A stretch of 64,000 nucleotides of DNA from positions 124,001 to 188,000 of the forward strand of contig JANQOK010000017.1 of NCBI GenBank assembly GCA_028289645.1. Reading direction: 5' to 3'. The first letter of the stretch is position 1; every line of letters begins with the position of its first letter. Origin of the DNA: Anderseniella sp. (GTDB taxonomy: Bacteria; Pseudomonadota; Alphaproteobacteria; Rhizobiales; Aestuariivirgaceae). Below are positions 9,216 through 19,125 of this stretch, one piece after another. Both the position numbers and the translations under genes were made by a program. Under the pieces are notes generated by a model. It did not search any database. It had not been told where the DNA came from and saw nothing but the letters and a program-made list of their open reading frames with translations.

Positions 9216-11426
9216 ATGGCAATCAGCACAGCGGATACCGAGACCAGACCCAACCCGCTGCGCATCGCCCTGCCTCCGGCAATGATCGGGCTGATCGCCG
9301 GCATCGACAATGCGGCGGCTGCTCTGGCGATCGGTGCCTTGATGTTCACCGGAGCCCTGTCGGATGGCATGGGCCTTGGTGTCGGCGTGGTGTTGTGCGG
9401 CGGGGCCTTGTTGGCACTGGTCGTCGCTCTGCGCAGTGTACAACCCAACAGTGTTGCGCTTGTTCAGGAATCAACAATCGCAGTTGTCGCAGCGGCGATT
9501 GCGTCCATGGCCGTCCAATCGGTCGGGGACGCGGAAGCCAAAATTGCCACCGCTATTGTCATCATTGGTGCCGCCAGCATTGTGACCGGTGCCCTGTTCT
9601 GGATTGTCGGAAAGTTGAAGTGGGGTGGCCTTGTCCGCTATCTGCCTTATCCGGTGATGGCGGGGTTCCTGGCCGGATCAGGCTGGTTGCTGGTGAACGG
9701 CGCAGCGGTGATGCTGACCGGCCATGACTTCGGACTTGAATTTGCTCGTTCGCTGAGCGACCCGCAGGTGTTGTGGCGGGTACTGCCGGCAATAGGTCTG
9801 GCAATTGTCATGTTTGGCGCACTGAGCCGGTTGGCTCATCCTGCGGTCATGCCGCTGATCATGATCGCGGCTGTGCTCGGCTTCAACGCAGTGCTGTTTG
9901 TTGCCGGGATTGATCTGGAAGATGTGCGACAGCTCGGCCACCTTCCGCCGGTGAACATGAGCGGCGGCATTGAACTGCCGACACCGCAACTGCTCACCAG
10001 GGTCGACTGGGCCGCGGTGCTGGCTGCCACGCCCGTAATGCTGGTCATCGCCGGACTGAGTATGATTGGCCTGATGTTGAATGTGAGCGGGCTGGAACTG
10101 GCGATGCGCCGCGATATCGATGTGAATGCCGAATTGCGCTCAACCGGTGTTGCCAACATACTGTCGGGCGGCGTGGGCGGACCAAGCGGCTATGTTGGTC
10201 TGTCCATGACCATACTGGCCCAAAAGACCGGTGCGACCGGTCGCGGCGCGGGTATTGCCACGGCGATTGCGATGATGCTGGCACTGCTGTTTGCCGGGCA
10301 TCTGATCTTTCAGGTGCCGGTTTTCCTGACGGCCGGATTTGTACTGTTTCTCGGTGCTGGCTTGCTGAAGGAATGGTTTTTCGATGCCCGCCAAAGCATG
10401 CCAATGTCAGAGTGGCTTGTCGTCGCCGGCATTCTGCTGACCGTCGCGCTGGTTGGTTTCATGGAAGGGCTGGCGTTGGGCTTGCTGGTTTCCAGCGCGC
10501 TGTTCATCTTCAAGTATTCGCTGTTGCCGGTGGTACGCTTCCGCGCCACCGGGGTCGAACAGAGAAGCTCGGTCGACCGGTCGCCGACCGCGATCAAGTA
10601 TCTCTCGGAGCACGGTGATGCGATTGAGGTCATCCAGTTGCAGGGCTACATCTTCTTTGGCACGGCAGACCGGATCGTCAATCTTGTCCGGCGCCGGCTG
10701 ATCGCAAAGGACAGGCCATCGCTGCAGTTTGTGGTGCTCGATTTTCAGAATGTGAGCGGCGCCGACTCAGCCGCTATTGCGTGTTTCATGAAGATTGCCA
10801 GACTGGCGGAAGACAACAATGTGAGTGTTTCGCTGACCCGGGTGGCTCCGGAACTGCGCAGCAGCCTGACGCTGGCAGGCCTTGAGCTTGGCGACAACCA
10901 GCTGATAAGTGTTCTGCACGACATCGATCGCGCCCTGGAGCAGGCAGAAGAGTCGCTGCTTAGCGAACATGTTGATGTGGATGGAGAGAAAAGTCTGCTG
11001 AAGCACTTTGTGCTGGCAATCGGCGACCATCCCAGGCTGCAGGCGCTGATTGACAACATGACCCGGCTGGAACTGGAGCCCGAGGATGTCCTGATCAAAC
11101 AGGGTGAGGAAGCCAACGATGTCTTTTTTGTCGCCAGCGGCCGGGTCCGTGTGCAGCTTACTTTGCCCGATGGCGAAGTCATGCGGGTGCGCACCATGCT
11201 GGCTGGCGCCATTGTCGGAGAGATTGCACTTTATCTGAAGCAGCCGCGCATCGCCGATGTTATCGTCGATGCACCGTCTGAAATCTTCCGGCTCAGTGCG
11301 GCTGATCTTAAGCGGATGCAGTCAGATGATCCGGAACTTGCAGCCCTCGCCCATCAGCTGCTGGCCAGCAACCTGTCCGAAAAGCTCGCTGTGGCGAACA
11401 AGATGATCCAACTGACACAAAAATGA
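9216..11426 (+). CDS. SulP-family anion transporter with STAS and cyclic-nucleotide-binding domains
   Basis: 736-aa inner-membrane protein. Residues ~15-430 are strongly hydrophobic with many predicted helices, in the SulP/SLC26 pattern (NILSGGVGGPSGYVGLS resembles the family's conserved core). Residues ~455-560 form a STAS domain (LQFVVLDFQNVSGADSAA is the typical STAS beta strand and loop). Residues ~600-715 form a cNMP-binding-like domain (EDVLIKQGEEANDVFFVASGRVRV, then GAIVGEIALYL). This combination suggests anion transport gated by a cytoplasmic regulatory module. ATG 9216 is chosen because GGGGGCGG precedes it and hydrophobic sequence begins just after; the open frame extends to 9027. 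The substrate is unknown. Confidence 0.82.
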   Translation: MAISTADTETRPNPLRIALPPAMIGLIAGIDNAAAALAIGALMFTGALSDGMGLGVGVVLCGGALLALVVALRSVQPNSVALVQESTIAVVAAAIASMAVQSVGDAEAKIATAIVIIGAASIVTGALFWIVGKLKWGGLVRYLPYPVMAGFLAGSGWLLVNGAAVMLTGHDFGLEFARSLSDPQVLWRVLPAIGLAIVMFGALSRLAHPAVMPLIMIAAVLGFNAVLFVAGIDLEDVRQLGHLPPVNMSGGIELPTPQLLTRVDWAAVLAATPVMLVIAGLSMIGLMLNVSGLELAMRRDIDVNAELRSTGVANILSGGVGGPSGYVGLSMTILAQKTGATGRGAGIATAIAMMLALLFAGHLIFQVPVFLTAGFVLFLGAGLLKEWFFDARQSMPMSEWLVVAGILLTVALVGFMEGLALGLLVSSALFIFKYSLLPVVRFRATGVEQRSSVDRSPTAIKYLSEHGDAIEVIQLQGYIFFGTADRIVNLVRRRLIAKDRPSLQFVVLDFQNVSGADSAAIACFMKIARLAEDNNVSVSLTRVAPELRSSLTLAGLELGDNQLISVLHDIDRALEQAEESLLSEHVDVDGEKSLLKHFVLAIGDHPRLQALIDNMTRLELEPEDVLIKQGEEANDVFFVASGRVRVQLTLPDGEVMRVRTMLAGAIVGEIALYLKQPRIADVIVDAPSEIFRLSAADLKRMQSDDPELAALAHQLLASNLSEKLAVANKMIQLTQK

Positions 11427-11732
11427 GTGGCGGTAACCGGCCGGCACTCGGACGGAAACCCTGAAACGGCCGGTCCTCCCTGTTCCCGGCATCTGCCTGC
11501 CGGCCAGACCGGACGTGGCTGCGGTGTCAACAGAGTTTGCCGGAATTGCTCTTTGGACGGACACATTGTTGTTGAATTGAAGCCGCGTTCCCGTCACCAT
11601 CAGTTGAAGATTTGAGGCTGCGTAAAACAGTCAGTCCGTGCATCATCAGCGCCGCGGGTGGTTTTGTCCGCATCCTGCTGACGTGAGGATGCGCGTCGGA
11701 CAATTGAACTATCTGAATTGATGAGGGGATCA
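11427..11732. other. Intergenic region, no gene seen
   Basis: 306 bp between the SulP-type gene and the membrane AraC gene, both on the + strand. It has several CCGG-rich short dyads but no convincing terminator with a T-run and no supported reading frame. It presumably carries the promoter for the downstream regulator. Confidence 0.4.
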
Positions 11733-13490
11733 ATGACCCGATCATGTCCGGCCTGGATAGTTTTGCTTCTGTCAGGTGTGCTGCTCGCCTGTTTTTCGGC
11801 CGGTGATGTTCAGGCTGGCAAGGCGGGTCCCGCCTGCGTAGAACAACCGGGGGCAGCGCCTGTGACCAACGTGTTGTCCGATGCTGCAGAGGATCAGGTC
11901 CGGCACTTGTCCGCAGCGTATTTTGTCGACCTCAAGGGTTCAAGCGACCCGGCCGGGATTGTTTCCCAGACTTTCATTACCGACACCTGCATCGAGCGTT
12001 ATCCGGTTCCGTCACCCGGCGGCAGCCTCTGGTTCCGTTTCGATGTGCACAATCCGCACGATGGCGCCAGGAACTGGTTCGTCGGAATCAGCCGATCAAA
12101 CCTGGATAAGCTCGTCCTTTATGAGTATGAAAGCGGCGCGCTGCAGATAGCGTCGCGAACCGGACGCGTGACTTCGCCTGAACAAAGGTCGAGCGACCTG
12201 TTCAAGACAGGTACTCCATTTCAAATCGAGGCTGGTGCCCGCAAGACGTATTATCTGCAGGTCTCCGATGTGTTTCCTCCGGTTGCGATGCCTGTGCTGG
12301 TGTCTGCCGGCCGATTTGCAGCATGGTCGGAGACTTACAACACAGTCTCCATGCTGATACTTGGCTTTGTAGGCATGATGGCAATTGTGAGTCTGATTGT
12401 CTTCCGGCATGTCGAGCCGCGATTCTTCCAGTTTTACACGCTTTACATGTTCAGCCGGTTTGCCTTTACGCTCATTAACGACGGCTGGCTGCCTCAGGTC
12501 TTTGGATTGCCCCTGTCCGGGACTGTCGGTACGCCGCTGAGGCACCTTTTCGCCGGGCTTTGCCCCTTGTCCCTCATTGCTTTTTGCCATGTTCTGCTGT
12601 CGCAGAACGGCTACTCAAAGCTGCAGCAATCGGTTTTCAACATGCTGTTGATCGTGGCGGTTGCTGTCACCGCGCTGGCCATGCTGCGCCCCTGGACACT
12701 GTATGTGCCGTTGCACTTGTTTGCGGTGGTCGTTCCATTTGTTTTGTTTTTCATCGCATTTGGCAAACATCGCGCCGGCATTGTCCATGCACGTTGGGTT
12801 TGTGCCGGCCTGGCGTGCCTTATGGGCGGTTTGTCGGTGGCGATGTATGCCTACATGTTTCAGGCAAAGCTGCTGGTGCCGGTATCGGTTCCTGATCTGA
12901 TTGCAATGCGTCCCCTGACGCTCGGCTACTTTTTCGCGGTTTTCGCCGAACCGATTTTCATGATGATTGCCATTTCCGCCATGATGGCAGCAAAAAACAG
13001 GACAGCTGTCATGCAACTGGCGAATTTACGGCGGGAGGTGATGGCTGCCGAGCAGCAGCGGGTTGAAGTCGACAAGAACGCCAACGCGCGGATCGAACGC
13101 CTGGAAGCGACCCTGGTGGACAACACCGGAACGAGTTTTCTGGCGCCAGTTGAACAACGCTTCCTTGATCGCGCCACCGACTGTGCGCTGACGCACGCGG
13201 CGGAAGAAGGGTTTGGCGCCAGGGAACTCGCGTCGGCCCTGGGGGTGAGCGAGAAGACCCTCGGGCGGCGTCTGAAACAGGCACAGGGCCTGTCACCGGC
13301 AGCTTTTATACGATTTGTGCGCCTGAACAATGCCCGCAACCTGATCCTGCTGCGTCAGCACAGTACAGTTGCGGAGGTCGCGCATGCGGCGGGATTTTCC
13401 AGCGTCAGCCATTTTGCCAAGCTGTATCGGCAGCAGTTCCGGGAAACCCCCAGCGAGACCTTCAAGCTGTTGAAGCCTGCTTCCGGATAA
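11733..13490 (+). CDS. Membrane-embedded AraC-type regulator with 7TMR-DISM sensor
   Basis: 585 aa. A signal/anchor segment at residues ~5-25 is followed by a periplasmic beta-rich domain (~45-190, including GGSLWFRFDVHNPHDGARNW) typical of 7TMR-DISM extracellular domains, then about seven hydrophobic helices (~195-420), a short coiled-coil linker rich in Glu/Arg, and a C-terminal AraC-type HTH (~488-583). In the HTH, LASALGVSEKTLGRRLKQ is the first helix-turn-helix and VAEVAHAAGFSSVSHFAKLYRQQF the second. It should sense an extracellular ligand and act on DNA from the membrane in one polypeptide. ATG 11733 has GAGGGG four bases upstream; ATG 11721 and TTG 11718 are alternatives. It converges on the next gene with 17 bp between, so its targets are not obvious. 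Confidence 0.82.
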   Translation: MTRSCPAWIVLLLSGVLLACFSAGDVQAGKAGPACVEQPGAAPVTNVLSDAAEDQVRHLSAAYFVDLKGSSDPAGIVSQTFITDTCIERYPVPSPGGSLWFRFDVHNPHDGARNWFVGISRSNLDKLVLYEYESGALQIASRTGRVTSPEQRSSDLFKTGTPFQIEAGARKTYYLQVSDVFPPVAMPVLVSAGRFAAWSETYNTVSMLILGFVGMMAIVSLIVFRHVEPRFFQFYTLYMFSRFAFTLINDGWLPQVFGLPLSGTVGTPLRHLFAGLCPLSLIAFCHVLLSQNGYSKLQQSVFNMLLIVAVAVTALAMLRPWTLYVPLHLFAVVVPFVLFFIAFGKHRAGIVHARWVCAGLACLMGGLSVAMYAYMFQAKLLVPVSVPDLIAMRPLTLGYFFAVFAEPIFMMIAISAMMAAKNRTAVMQLANLRREVMAAEQQRVEVDKNANARIERLEATLVDNTGTSFLAPVEQRFLDRATDCALTHAAEEGFGARELASALGVSEKTLGRRLKQAQGLSPAAFIRFVRLNNARNLILLRQHSTVAEVAHAAGFSSVSHFAKLYRQQFRETPSETFKLLKPASG

Positions 13491-13507
13491 AGCCAATCGC
13501 TGTGTTC

Positions 13508-15964
13508 TCAGGCCCTGATCAGCGCACTCTTCGGATCGTAGAAAGGTGCAAACTGCACCTTTGCCTGGTAGCGTTTCCAGGCTATCTCGACTTCCCATTT
13601 TCCTGAGTCGATCCAGTCCTTTGTGACGCCTTCCTCACAGTGGGCGTACCCCATGCCAAGGGACTTGTTGACACGGTGACCCCAGGCACCCGACGTGGTC
13701 GAGCCGACACGCACGCCGTCGCGGTAAATCGGTTCTTCGTGATACATCAGCGGAGACGCCTCGCTGTCGTCTTCCAGGGCCAGGGTGATCATGCGTTTGC
13801 TGCGGATCGGTGCTTCCTTCTGCTTCAGCAGGGCGTCGCGGCCAATGAAGCCACCCTTCTTGTCCCACGCGATGGTGAAGCCGAGACCGGCTTCAATCGG
13901 GGTGTCCTCATCTGCAATGTCATGGCCGAAATGGCGATAGGCCTTCTCGGTGCGGCAGTTGTTCATGGTGTGCATGCCGGCATGGGCAAGGCCGAAGTCT
14001 GCGCCCGCCTCAACGATGGTATCGTAGACATGCAGGGCAAATTCGGCCGGGATGTAGAGCTCATATCCCAGTTCGCCGACATAGGTTATGCGGCTGGCGC
14101 GGACGCGGGCGTATCCCACTTCGACTTCACGCGACGTGCCAAACGGCTGGATATCGGTCGCGAAGTTCTCACCGGTCAGCTTTTCCATCAGCGCGCGCGC
14201 ATTCGGTCCCATGAGCGATAGCATGGGCAGGCCTGAGGTGATGTCGGCCGCGGTACAGAAGCGGTCTCCAATATGGCGCTTGAGCCATGAAAAGTCGCGG
14301 ATCTGAGGACCGGCGCCGGTGACGACCATGAACTCGTTTTCGTCCAGCCGTGTCACCGTCAGGTCGGCCTCGATACCGCCGCGCTCGTTGCACCACTGGG
14401 TATACACCAGCTTGTTGGCGGCCACGTCGACATCGTTGACGCAGATTTCGTTGAGAACAGCGCAGGCATCGCGGCCCTGTACCAGGAACTTGGCAAAACT
14501 GGTCTGGTCAAACAGGCCAACCGTGTTTGCAACCGCGTCGGCTTCCGCCTGGGCGTACGGGAACCAGTTCTGGCGGTGATAGGAGTATTCGTATTTCGCT
14601 TCTGCCGGCGTGGGCGCGAAGAAGTTGGCGCGTTCCCAGCCATTGACCTCGCCGAAGCAGGCGTTTTGGGCGGCAAGCCTGTCATGGAACGGAGACTTGC
14701 GCACACCGCGCGCCGTGGTCGGCTGAAAGTACGGCCAGTGCATTTCATAAAGCAGGCCGAGGCTTTCTGTGGTGCGGTCGTGCAGGTACTTCTTGTTGGA
14801 CTGGAACGGATGCACCCGGCGAATATCCACATCGGCCACATCCATCGGCGGGTGACCGACCTTGATCCAGTCGGCCAGCACCTTGCCGACGCCGCCGGAC
14901 GACTGGATGCCGATGGAGTTGAACCCGGTCGCCACGAACAGGTCGTCGACGAACGGGGCTTCGCCGAGATAATAGCGATCGTCCGGGGTGAAGCTTTCCG
15001 GCCCGTTGAAGAACAGTGCGATACCGGCGGTCTCCAACAGCGGCATGCGCGCGACCGCCTTTTCCAGCACCGGTTCAAAGTGATCATAGTCTTCCGGGAA
15101 TGTTTCGAACTCATGATTTTCGGGAATGCCGTCCATGCCCCAGGGCTTGGCAACCGGCTCAAATGCGCCGAGCAGCAGCTTGCCGGCGTCTTCCTTGTAG
15201 TAGGCCCACTCATCGGGAATCCGGACAACCGGCATCTCCCTGGGCAGATCGGCATGGGGTTCGGTTACCACATAGAAATGTTCTGCCGCGTGCAGCGGGA
15301 TCTGCACGCCGACCTGCTGACCGAGTTCACGCGACCACATGCCGCCGCAGATGACCGTCTTGTCGGCCATGATGGTGCCGGCGGTGGTTTCGACACCGGT
15401 TACCCGGTTGCCGTCTCTCAGAAGCCGGGTGACCTTGGTGTGTTCAAACACCTTGGCGCCGCGCGAGCGGGCGCCGGCGGCATAGGCCTGGGTAACGTCA
15501 ATCGGGTTGACCTGGCCATCGCCCGGCAGGAAGACTCCACCGGTTACTTCATGGGTGGCGAGATGCGGCAGGCGCTCCTTGACTTCGCCGGCGGAGATGA
15601 CCTGCACCTCCAGTCCGAAATTCTTGGCCATGGACGCACCGCGGCGAAACTCCTCGAAGCGGGCGTCGGTGAGGGCGACTGAGACAGAGCCGTTCTGCTT
15701 GAAGCCGGTGGCCTGACCGGTTTCCGCCTCGAGGCCCTTCATCAGCTCGGACGTGTACTTGGCCAGTTCGGTCATGTTGCGGTTGGCGCGCAGTTGGCCG
15801 ACGAGGCCGGCCGCATGCCAGGTTGTGCCGCAGGTCAGTTGTTTGCGCTCCAGCAACACGACATTTGTGATGCCGATCTTGGTGAGATGGTAGGCCAGCG
15901 AGGTGCCAATGACGCCGCCGCCAACAATGACGACATCCGCCTGGGTTGGAAGTTCCTTGGCCAT
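13508..15964 (-). CDS. FAD-dependent dehydrogenase fused to GcvT domain (dimethylglycine/sarcosine dehydrogenase family)
   Basis: 818 aa. N-terminal FAD domain with [21 protein letters not shown] (residues ~11-31), the [11 protein letters not shown] flavin-attachment region near residue 48, and a C-terminal GcvT-like folate domain ([15 protein letters not shown], then [16 protein letters not shown] and [11 protein letters not shown]). It has the same architecture as the product of 1613-4018 but is clearly diverged. Predicted to demethylate dimethylglycine, sarcosine or a related amine and transfer the C1 unit to tetrahydrofolate. ATG 15964 has AGGGA upstream; the frame continues to 16084 without family sequence. 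It is a single gene, divergent from the rhodanese-metZ pair. Confidence 0.88.
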   Translation of the reverse strand: MAKELPTQADVVIVGGGVIGTSLAYHLTKIGITNVVLLERKQLTCGTTWHAAGLVGQLRANRNMTELAKYTSELMKGLEAETGQATGFKQNGSVSVALTDARFEEFRRGASMAKNFGLEVQVISAGEVKERLPHLATHEVTGGVFLPGDGQVNPIDVTQAYAAGARSRGAKVFEHTKVTRLLRDGNRVTGVETTAGTIMADKTVICGGMWSRELGQQVGVQIPLHAAEHFYVVTEPHADLPREMPVVRIPDEWAYYKEDAGKLLLGAFEPVAKPWGMDGIPENHEFETFPEDYDHFEPVLEKAVARMPLLETAGIALFFNGPESFTPDDRYYLGEAPFVDDLFVATGFNSIGIQSSGGVGKVLADWIKVGHPPMDVADVDIRRVHPFQSNKKYLHDRTTESLGLLYEMHWPYFQPTTARGVRKSPFHDRLAAQNACFGEVNGWERANFFAPTPAEAKYEYSYHRQNWFPYAQAEADAVANTVGLFDQTSFAKFLVQGRDACAVLNEICVNDVDVAANKLVYTQWCNERGGIEADLTVTRLDENEFMVVTGAGPQIRDFSWLKRHIGDRFCTAADITSGLPMLSLMGPNARALMEKLTGENFATDIQPFGTSREVEVGYARVRASRITYVGELGYELYIPAEFALHVYDTIVEAGADFGLAHAGMHTMNNCRTEKAYRHFGHDIADEDTPIEAGLGFTIAWDKKGGFIGRDALLKQKEAPIRSKRMITLALEDDSEASPLMYHEEPIYRDGVRVGSTTSGAWGHRVNKSLGMGYAHCEEGVTKDWIDSGKWEVEIAWKRYQAKVQFAPFYDPKSALIRA

Positions 15965-16234
15965 AACAGTTTTCCCTGATGAAGAAGTCCCGAATTGGCG
16001 GCAAACTAGCAAGGCTCCAGCCGGCAGGATAGGGCCAGAATGCGATACTCGGGTTGAGCAGATTTCACCATGCTTTGCCTGCATCCGGCATGGAGAGAGA
16101 CCGGCGGTCGATCAGATTCCGGATGGTAGCAATGTTCGTCATAAGAGACACAATGTTCTTCTTACAATACGGGTTGACGCGGTGTATAAGGAGCTTCGCG
16201 AAATTCAGATTATCGGCAAGCAAGGTGACCGGGC

Positions 16235-16636
16235 ATGTACAAAGGTGATGTCAATCCGCAGGAAGCATTTGAGCAGCTTTCCAGCAACAGCAATGCAGTG
16301 ATGATTGATGTGCGCACACGGGCAGAGTGGGCCTTTGTCGGAGTGCCTGCGGTCGAGCGAATGGCGACGATTTCCTGGCAGCAGTTCCCGTCAATGCAGG
16401 TGAATGAGGAATTTGTTGACGCGGTCCGGGAGACGGGCATCAGCAAAAACGCCGACATCTACTTGATCTGCCGGTCCGGCAGCCGGTCCGCGGCAGCGGC
16501 GTCGCTGCTGACCGAGGAGGGCTTCACCAGCTGCTACAATGTGGCTGAAGGCTTCGAAGGCGATCTGGACGACAGTCGCCATCGCGGCAGGAAAAATGGC
16601 TGGAAGGCACGTGGCCTCCCGTGGATACAGAGCTGA
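16235..16636 (+). CDS. Rhodanese-like domain protein
   Basis: 133-aa single-domain rhodanese. The active-site loop is CRSGSRS with the catalytic Cys near residue 79, preceded by the VMIDVRTRAEWAFVGVP signature. Rhodaneses carry sulfane sulfur as a cysteine persulfide. It ends four bases before the start of metZ, an arrangement common in Alphaproteobacteria, and probably supplies or handles sulfur for that sulfhydrylase; the functional link is inference from position. Confidence 0.85.
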   Translation: MYKGDVNPQEAFEQLSSNSNAVMIDVRTRAEWAFVGVPAVERMATISWQQFPSMQVNEEFVDAVRETGISKNADIYLICRSGSRSAAAASLLTEEGFTSCYNVAEGFEGDLDDSRHRGRKNGWKARGLPWIQS

Positions 16637-16640
16637 GAGC

Positions 16641-17843
16641 ATGAAAAAATCAGTCAAGAAACCCGCAAATCCTTTGACATGGGGCGAAGCCACCAGGCTG
16701 GTGCGTGGCGGCCTGGAGCGCTCGCATCACGGCGAAACCGCAGAGGCGCTGTACCTGAACTCAGGGTTTGTGTACGACGATGCCGAAACAGCGGAAGACC
16801 GGTTTTCCGGTGAGGCTGATGGCTATGTCTATGCACGCTACGGCAATCCAACAGTGACCATGTTTGAAGAGCGCCTGCGATTGCTGGAAGGGGCCGAGGC
16901 ATGCTATGCGACCGCGTCCGGCATGGCAGCGGTGTGGGGCGCGCTGGCCTGTCAGACCCAGGCCGGCGATCACATCGTGGCGTCAAAGGCACTGTTCGGG
17001 TCGTGCTACCAGATTCTCACCGCCATCCTGCCGAAGTTCGGCATCACGTCAACTCTGGTAGACGGCAATGATCTTGATGCCTGGCGCGCCGCGGTCCGGC
17101 CTGAGACCAAAGTGTTCTTCCTGGAAACCCCGTCGAACCCCGGGCTGCAGGTGTTTGACATCGCCGCAGTTGCCGATATTGCCAGGGCTAACAACATCTG
17201 CGTCGTGGTGGACAACATCTTCGCGACACCGATCGTGCAGAAGACGTTGCCCCTGGGCGCTGATGTGATCGTCTATTCCGGCACCAAGCACATGGACGGC
17301 CAGGGCAGGGTACTGGGCGGTGCGGTTGTGTCCAGCACAGAGTTCAAGGACGAGAAACTGAAACCGTTCCTGCGCCACACCGGTCCGTCGCTGTCGCCGT
17401 TCAACGCCTGGGTGCTGGTCAAGGGTATGGAGACGCTGAAGCTGCGGGTGGCCGCACAGTGTGACAGTGCCCTGAAAATCGCCACGGCGCTCGAAGGCGC
17501 CGAGGGCGTGTCAAGCGTGACCTATCCGTGGCTCGACAGCCATCCTCAGGTTGACCTGTGCCGCAGGCAGATGACCGCAGGCGGCACCATGGTGACATTT
17601 GAGCTGGCCGGTGGAAAGCAGGCTGCTTTCGACATGCTGCGCGAACTGGAGATCATCGACATCTCAAACAACCTGGGAGATTCCAAATCGCTGATCACTC
17701 ACCCGGCCACCACCACCCACCGCAATATCGGCCAGGAGGCCCGCGATGTCATGGGGGTTACCGACGGGATGGTGCGGCTGTCCGTTGGGCTGGAAGACCC
17801 GGACGACCTGATTGATGACCTGACAAGTGCCCTGAGGCCCTGA
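16641..17843 (+). CDS. metZ: O-succinylhomoserine sulfhydrylase
   Basis: 400-aa PLP enzyme of the Cys/Met metabolism family that makes homocysteine from O-succinylhomoserine and sulfide, the direct sulfhydrylation route to methionine. Signatures are YARYGNPTVTMFEERL, the ETPSNPGLQV loop and the PLP-lysine segment VIVYSGTKHMDGQGR, and the C-terminal NLGDSKSLITHPATTTH. ATG 16641 follows GAGCTGAGAG; an upstream frame from 16539 overlaps the rhodanese gene and has no family sequence. Cystathionine gamma-synthase or methionine gamma-lyase are alternative members, but length, context with rhodanese and overall pattern favour MetZ. Confidence 0.85.
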   Translation: MKKSVKKPANPLTWGEATRLVRGGLERSHHGETAEALYLNSGFVYDDAETAEDRFSGEADGYVYARYGNPTVTMFEERLRLLEGAEACYATASGMAAVWGALACQTQAGDHIVASKALFGSCYQILTAILPKFGITSTLVDGNDLDAWRAAVRPETKVFFLETPSNPGLQVFDIAAVADIARANNICVVVDNIFATPIVQKTLPLGADVIVYSGTKHMDGQGRVLGGAVVSSTEFKDEKLKPFLRHTGPSLSPFNAWVLVKGMETLKLRVAAQCDSALKIATALEGAEGVSSVTYPWLDSHPQVDLCRRQMTAGGTMVTFELAGGKQAAFDMLRELEIIDISNNLGDSKSLITHPATTTHRNIGQEARDVMGVTDGMVRLSVGLEDPDDLIDDLTSALRP

Positions 17844-17849
17844 CCGGAG

Positions 17850-18152
17850 CTAGACTTCGTTCAAACGTTTGCCGTTGGCGAACACCTGCTTCCAGCAGAG
17901 TATCTGCACGGATTTGCGCAGCCCGGTCGGCCACAAGGGATCTTCCTCGACAAGGCTGCGAACGCCTGCTTCGTCGACTGCATCGACGAGCCAAAGTCCG
18001 CCGGTCGCGGCGCCGGCTGAATTCATGAGTGGGCCGGCAGCCTGGACCGCCGCGCTATGTCGCTCCAGGAAGCAGAGGTGGTCCGGCATATGCCGGGCTC
18101 TGATATCGGCTCCTGTGCCAGGGTTGTCTTCAAAAAGAACGGCGAACAGCAT
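17850..18152 (-). CDS. YciI family protein
   Basis: 100-aa YciI-like ferredoxin-fold protein: MLFAVLFEDNPG, the RARHMPDHLCFLERH helix with the conserved His region and the GGLWLVDAVDEAGVRSLVEEDP stretch. Family members are small dimers with poorly known enzymatic roles. It ends six bases from the metZ stop (convergent) and is divergent from a LysR regulator 97 bp away, which is probably its controller. AAGGGGAC precedes the ATG. Confidence 0.8.
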   Translation of the reverse strand: MLFAVLFEDNPGTGADIRARHMPDHLCFLERHSAAVQAAGPLMNSAGAATGGLWLVDAVDEAGVRSLVEEDPLWPTGLRKSVQILCWKQVFANGKRLNEV

Positions 18153-18226
18153 GTAGGAGTCCCCTTTGTCTGTGTTTACGGTTGAGGAAAATCCTACTTA
18201 TGCGTACTTGCAGCTTGAAGGCGAGA

Positions 18227-18249
18227 ATTTGCGCAACTAATCTGCAAAT
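18227..18249. promoter_or_regulatory. LysR-type dyad ATTTGC-N11-GCAAAT
   Basis: Perfect 6-bp arms separated by 11 bases, containing the T-N11-A core expected for a LysR-type binding site, and ending at the base just before the ATG of the LysR gene at 18250. It lies in the intergenic space shared with the divergent YciI gene, so it could serve autoregulation and control of that gene. No good ribosome binding site precedes ATG 18250, so the site may cover the translation start region. Confidence 0.5.
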
Positions 18250-19125
18250 ATGCAGAAATTGAATTGGAACGATCTTCGCTATTTGCTGGCCGTCAAGAGG
18301 GGTGGGTCATTGTCGGCGGCAGCGCGTCTGATGGCGGTGGACGATACCACCGTGTCGCGGCGGCTTGGCGTGTTGCGACGTATACTTGGCGAAGAGCTGT
18401 TTCTCAGACAGGCGGACGGGACGCTGGCCTTGACCGATCACGGTGCGCAGGCAGCTGCTCACATCGAGGTTATGGAACTGGCCTGCGATGAATTGAGCGA
18501 GACGTTTGCGGTCAGTGCGAATGAGTGCGTTGGAACGGTTCGGATCACGTCGGTGCCATTCCTTGTCAACCGGTGGCTGGCTCCGCAAATGGGCGGTCTG
18601 CTTCGACAGCATCCAAAGCTGCAGGTCGACCTCATCCCCGACAGCAGGGATTTCAGCCTTACCCTGCGCGAGGCGGACATCGCATTGCGGTTGGCTCGAC
18701 CGGTCACCGGCGGCAACAGCGTTTTGGCGCGACGTATTGGTTCGCTGACGTTCTCCGCATTCGCCGCGAAAGCTGAATTGAACCGGCCACACACCAATCT
18801 GCCATGGGTCACATATGACGACAGCATGGCTCACCTGCCACAGGCCAGGTGGCTTGCGAAGGCGGTAAGACAATCCGGCGCGAGGGCCGCCGGGCTGCGT
18901 GTACACGATCTGGAAACAGCCCTCGAGGCGGTTCTGGCAGGTGCCGGCAGATCGCTGCTGCCCAATACCGTTGCCGACCGTATACCTGCCCTGCAAAAAC
19001 TGGACGGCGGGTCGGTTAAACTTTCAAGGGAGGTGTGGCTGCTTTCGCACCGAAATCAGCAGTCGCTGCGCCGCGTGGCAGCTGTCAGCGAGTGGATTGC
19101 GAGCCGGTTTCAAGATCCAGGCTGA
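18250..19125 (+). CDS. LysR family transcriptional regulator
   Basis: 291 aa. N-terminal winged HTH: DLRYLLAVKRGGSLSAAARLMAVDDTTVSRRLGVLRRILGEELF, followed by a LysR substrate-binding domain (VRITSVPFLVNRWLAPQMGGLLRQHP, ALRLARPVTGGN). The sequence VDDTTVSRRL is the variant seen in a subgroup of LysR proteins that often control a neighbouring gene. Divergent from the YciI gene, with a LysR-type dyad immediately before its start codon. The downstream LysE-type exporter, 153 bp away, is another possible target. Confidence 0.88.
   Translation: MQKLNWNDLRYLLAVKRGGSLSAAARLMAVDDTTVSRRLGVLRRILGEELFLRQADGTLALTDHGAQAAAHIEVMELACDELSETFAVSANECVGTVRITSVPFLVNRWLAPQMGGLLRQHPKLQVDLIPDSRDFSLTLREADIALRLARPVTGGNSVLARRIGSLTFSAFAAKAELNRPHTNLPWVTYDDSMAHLPQARWLAKAVRQSGARAAGLRVHDLETALEAVLAGAGRSLLPNTVADRIPALQKLDGGSVKLSREVWLLSHRNQQSLRRVAAVSEWIASRFQDPG

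Noticed and set aside
14576..15682. 368-codon + strand frame opposite the second GcvT-fused dehydrogenase
   Set aside because: No ribosome site or domain, fully inside a well-supported minus-strand gene.
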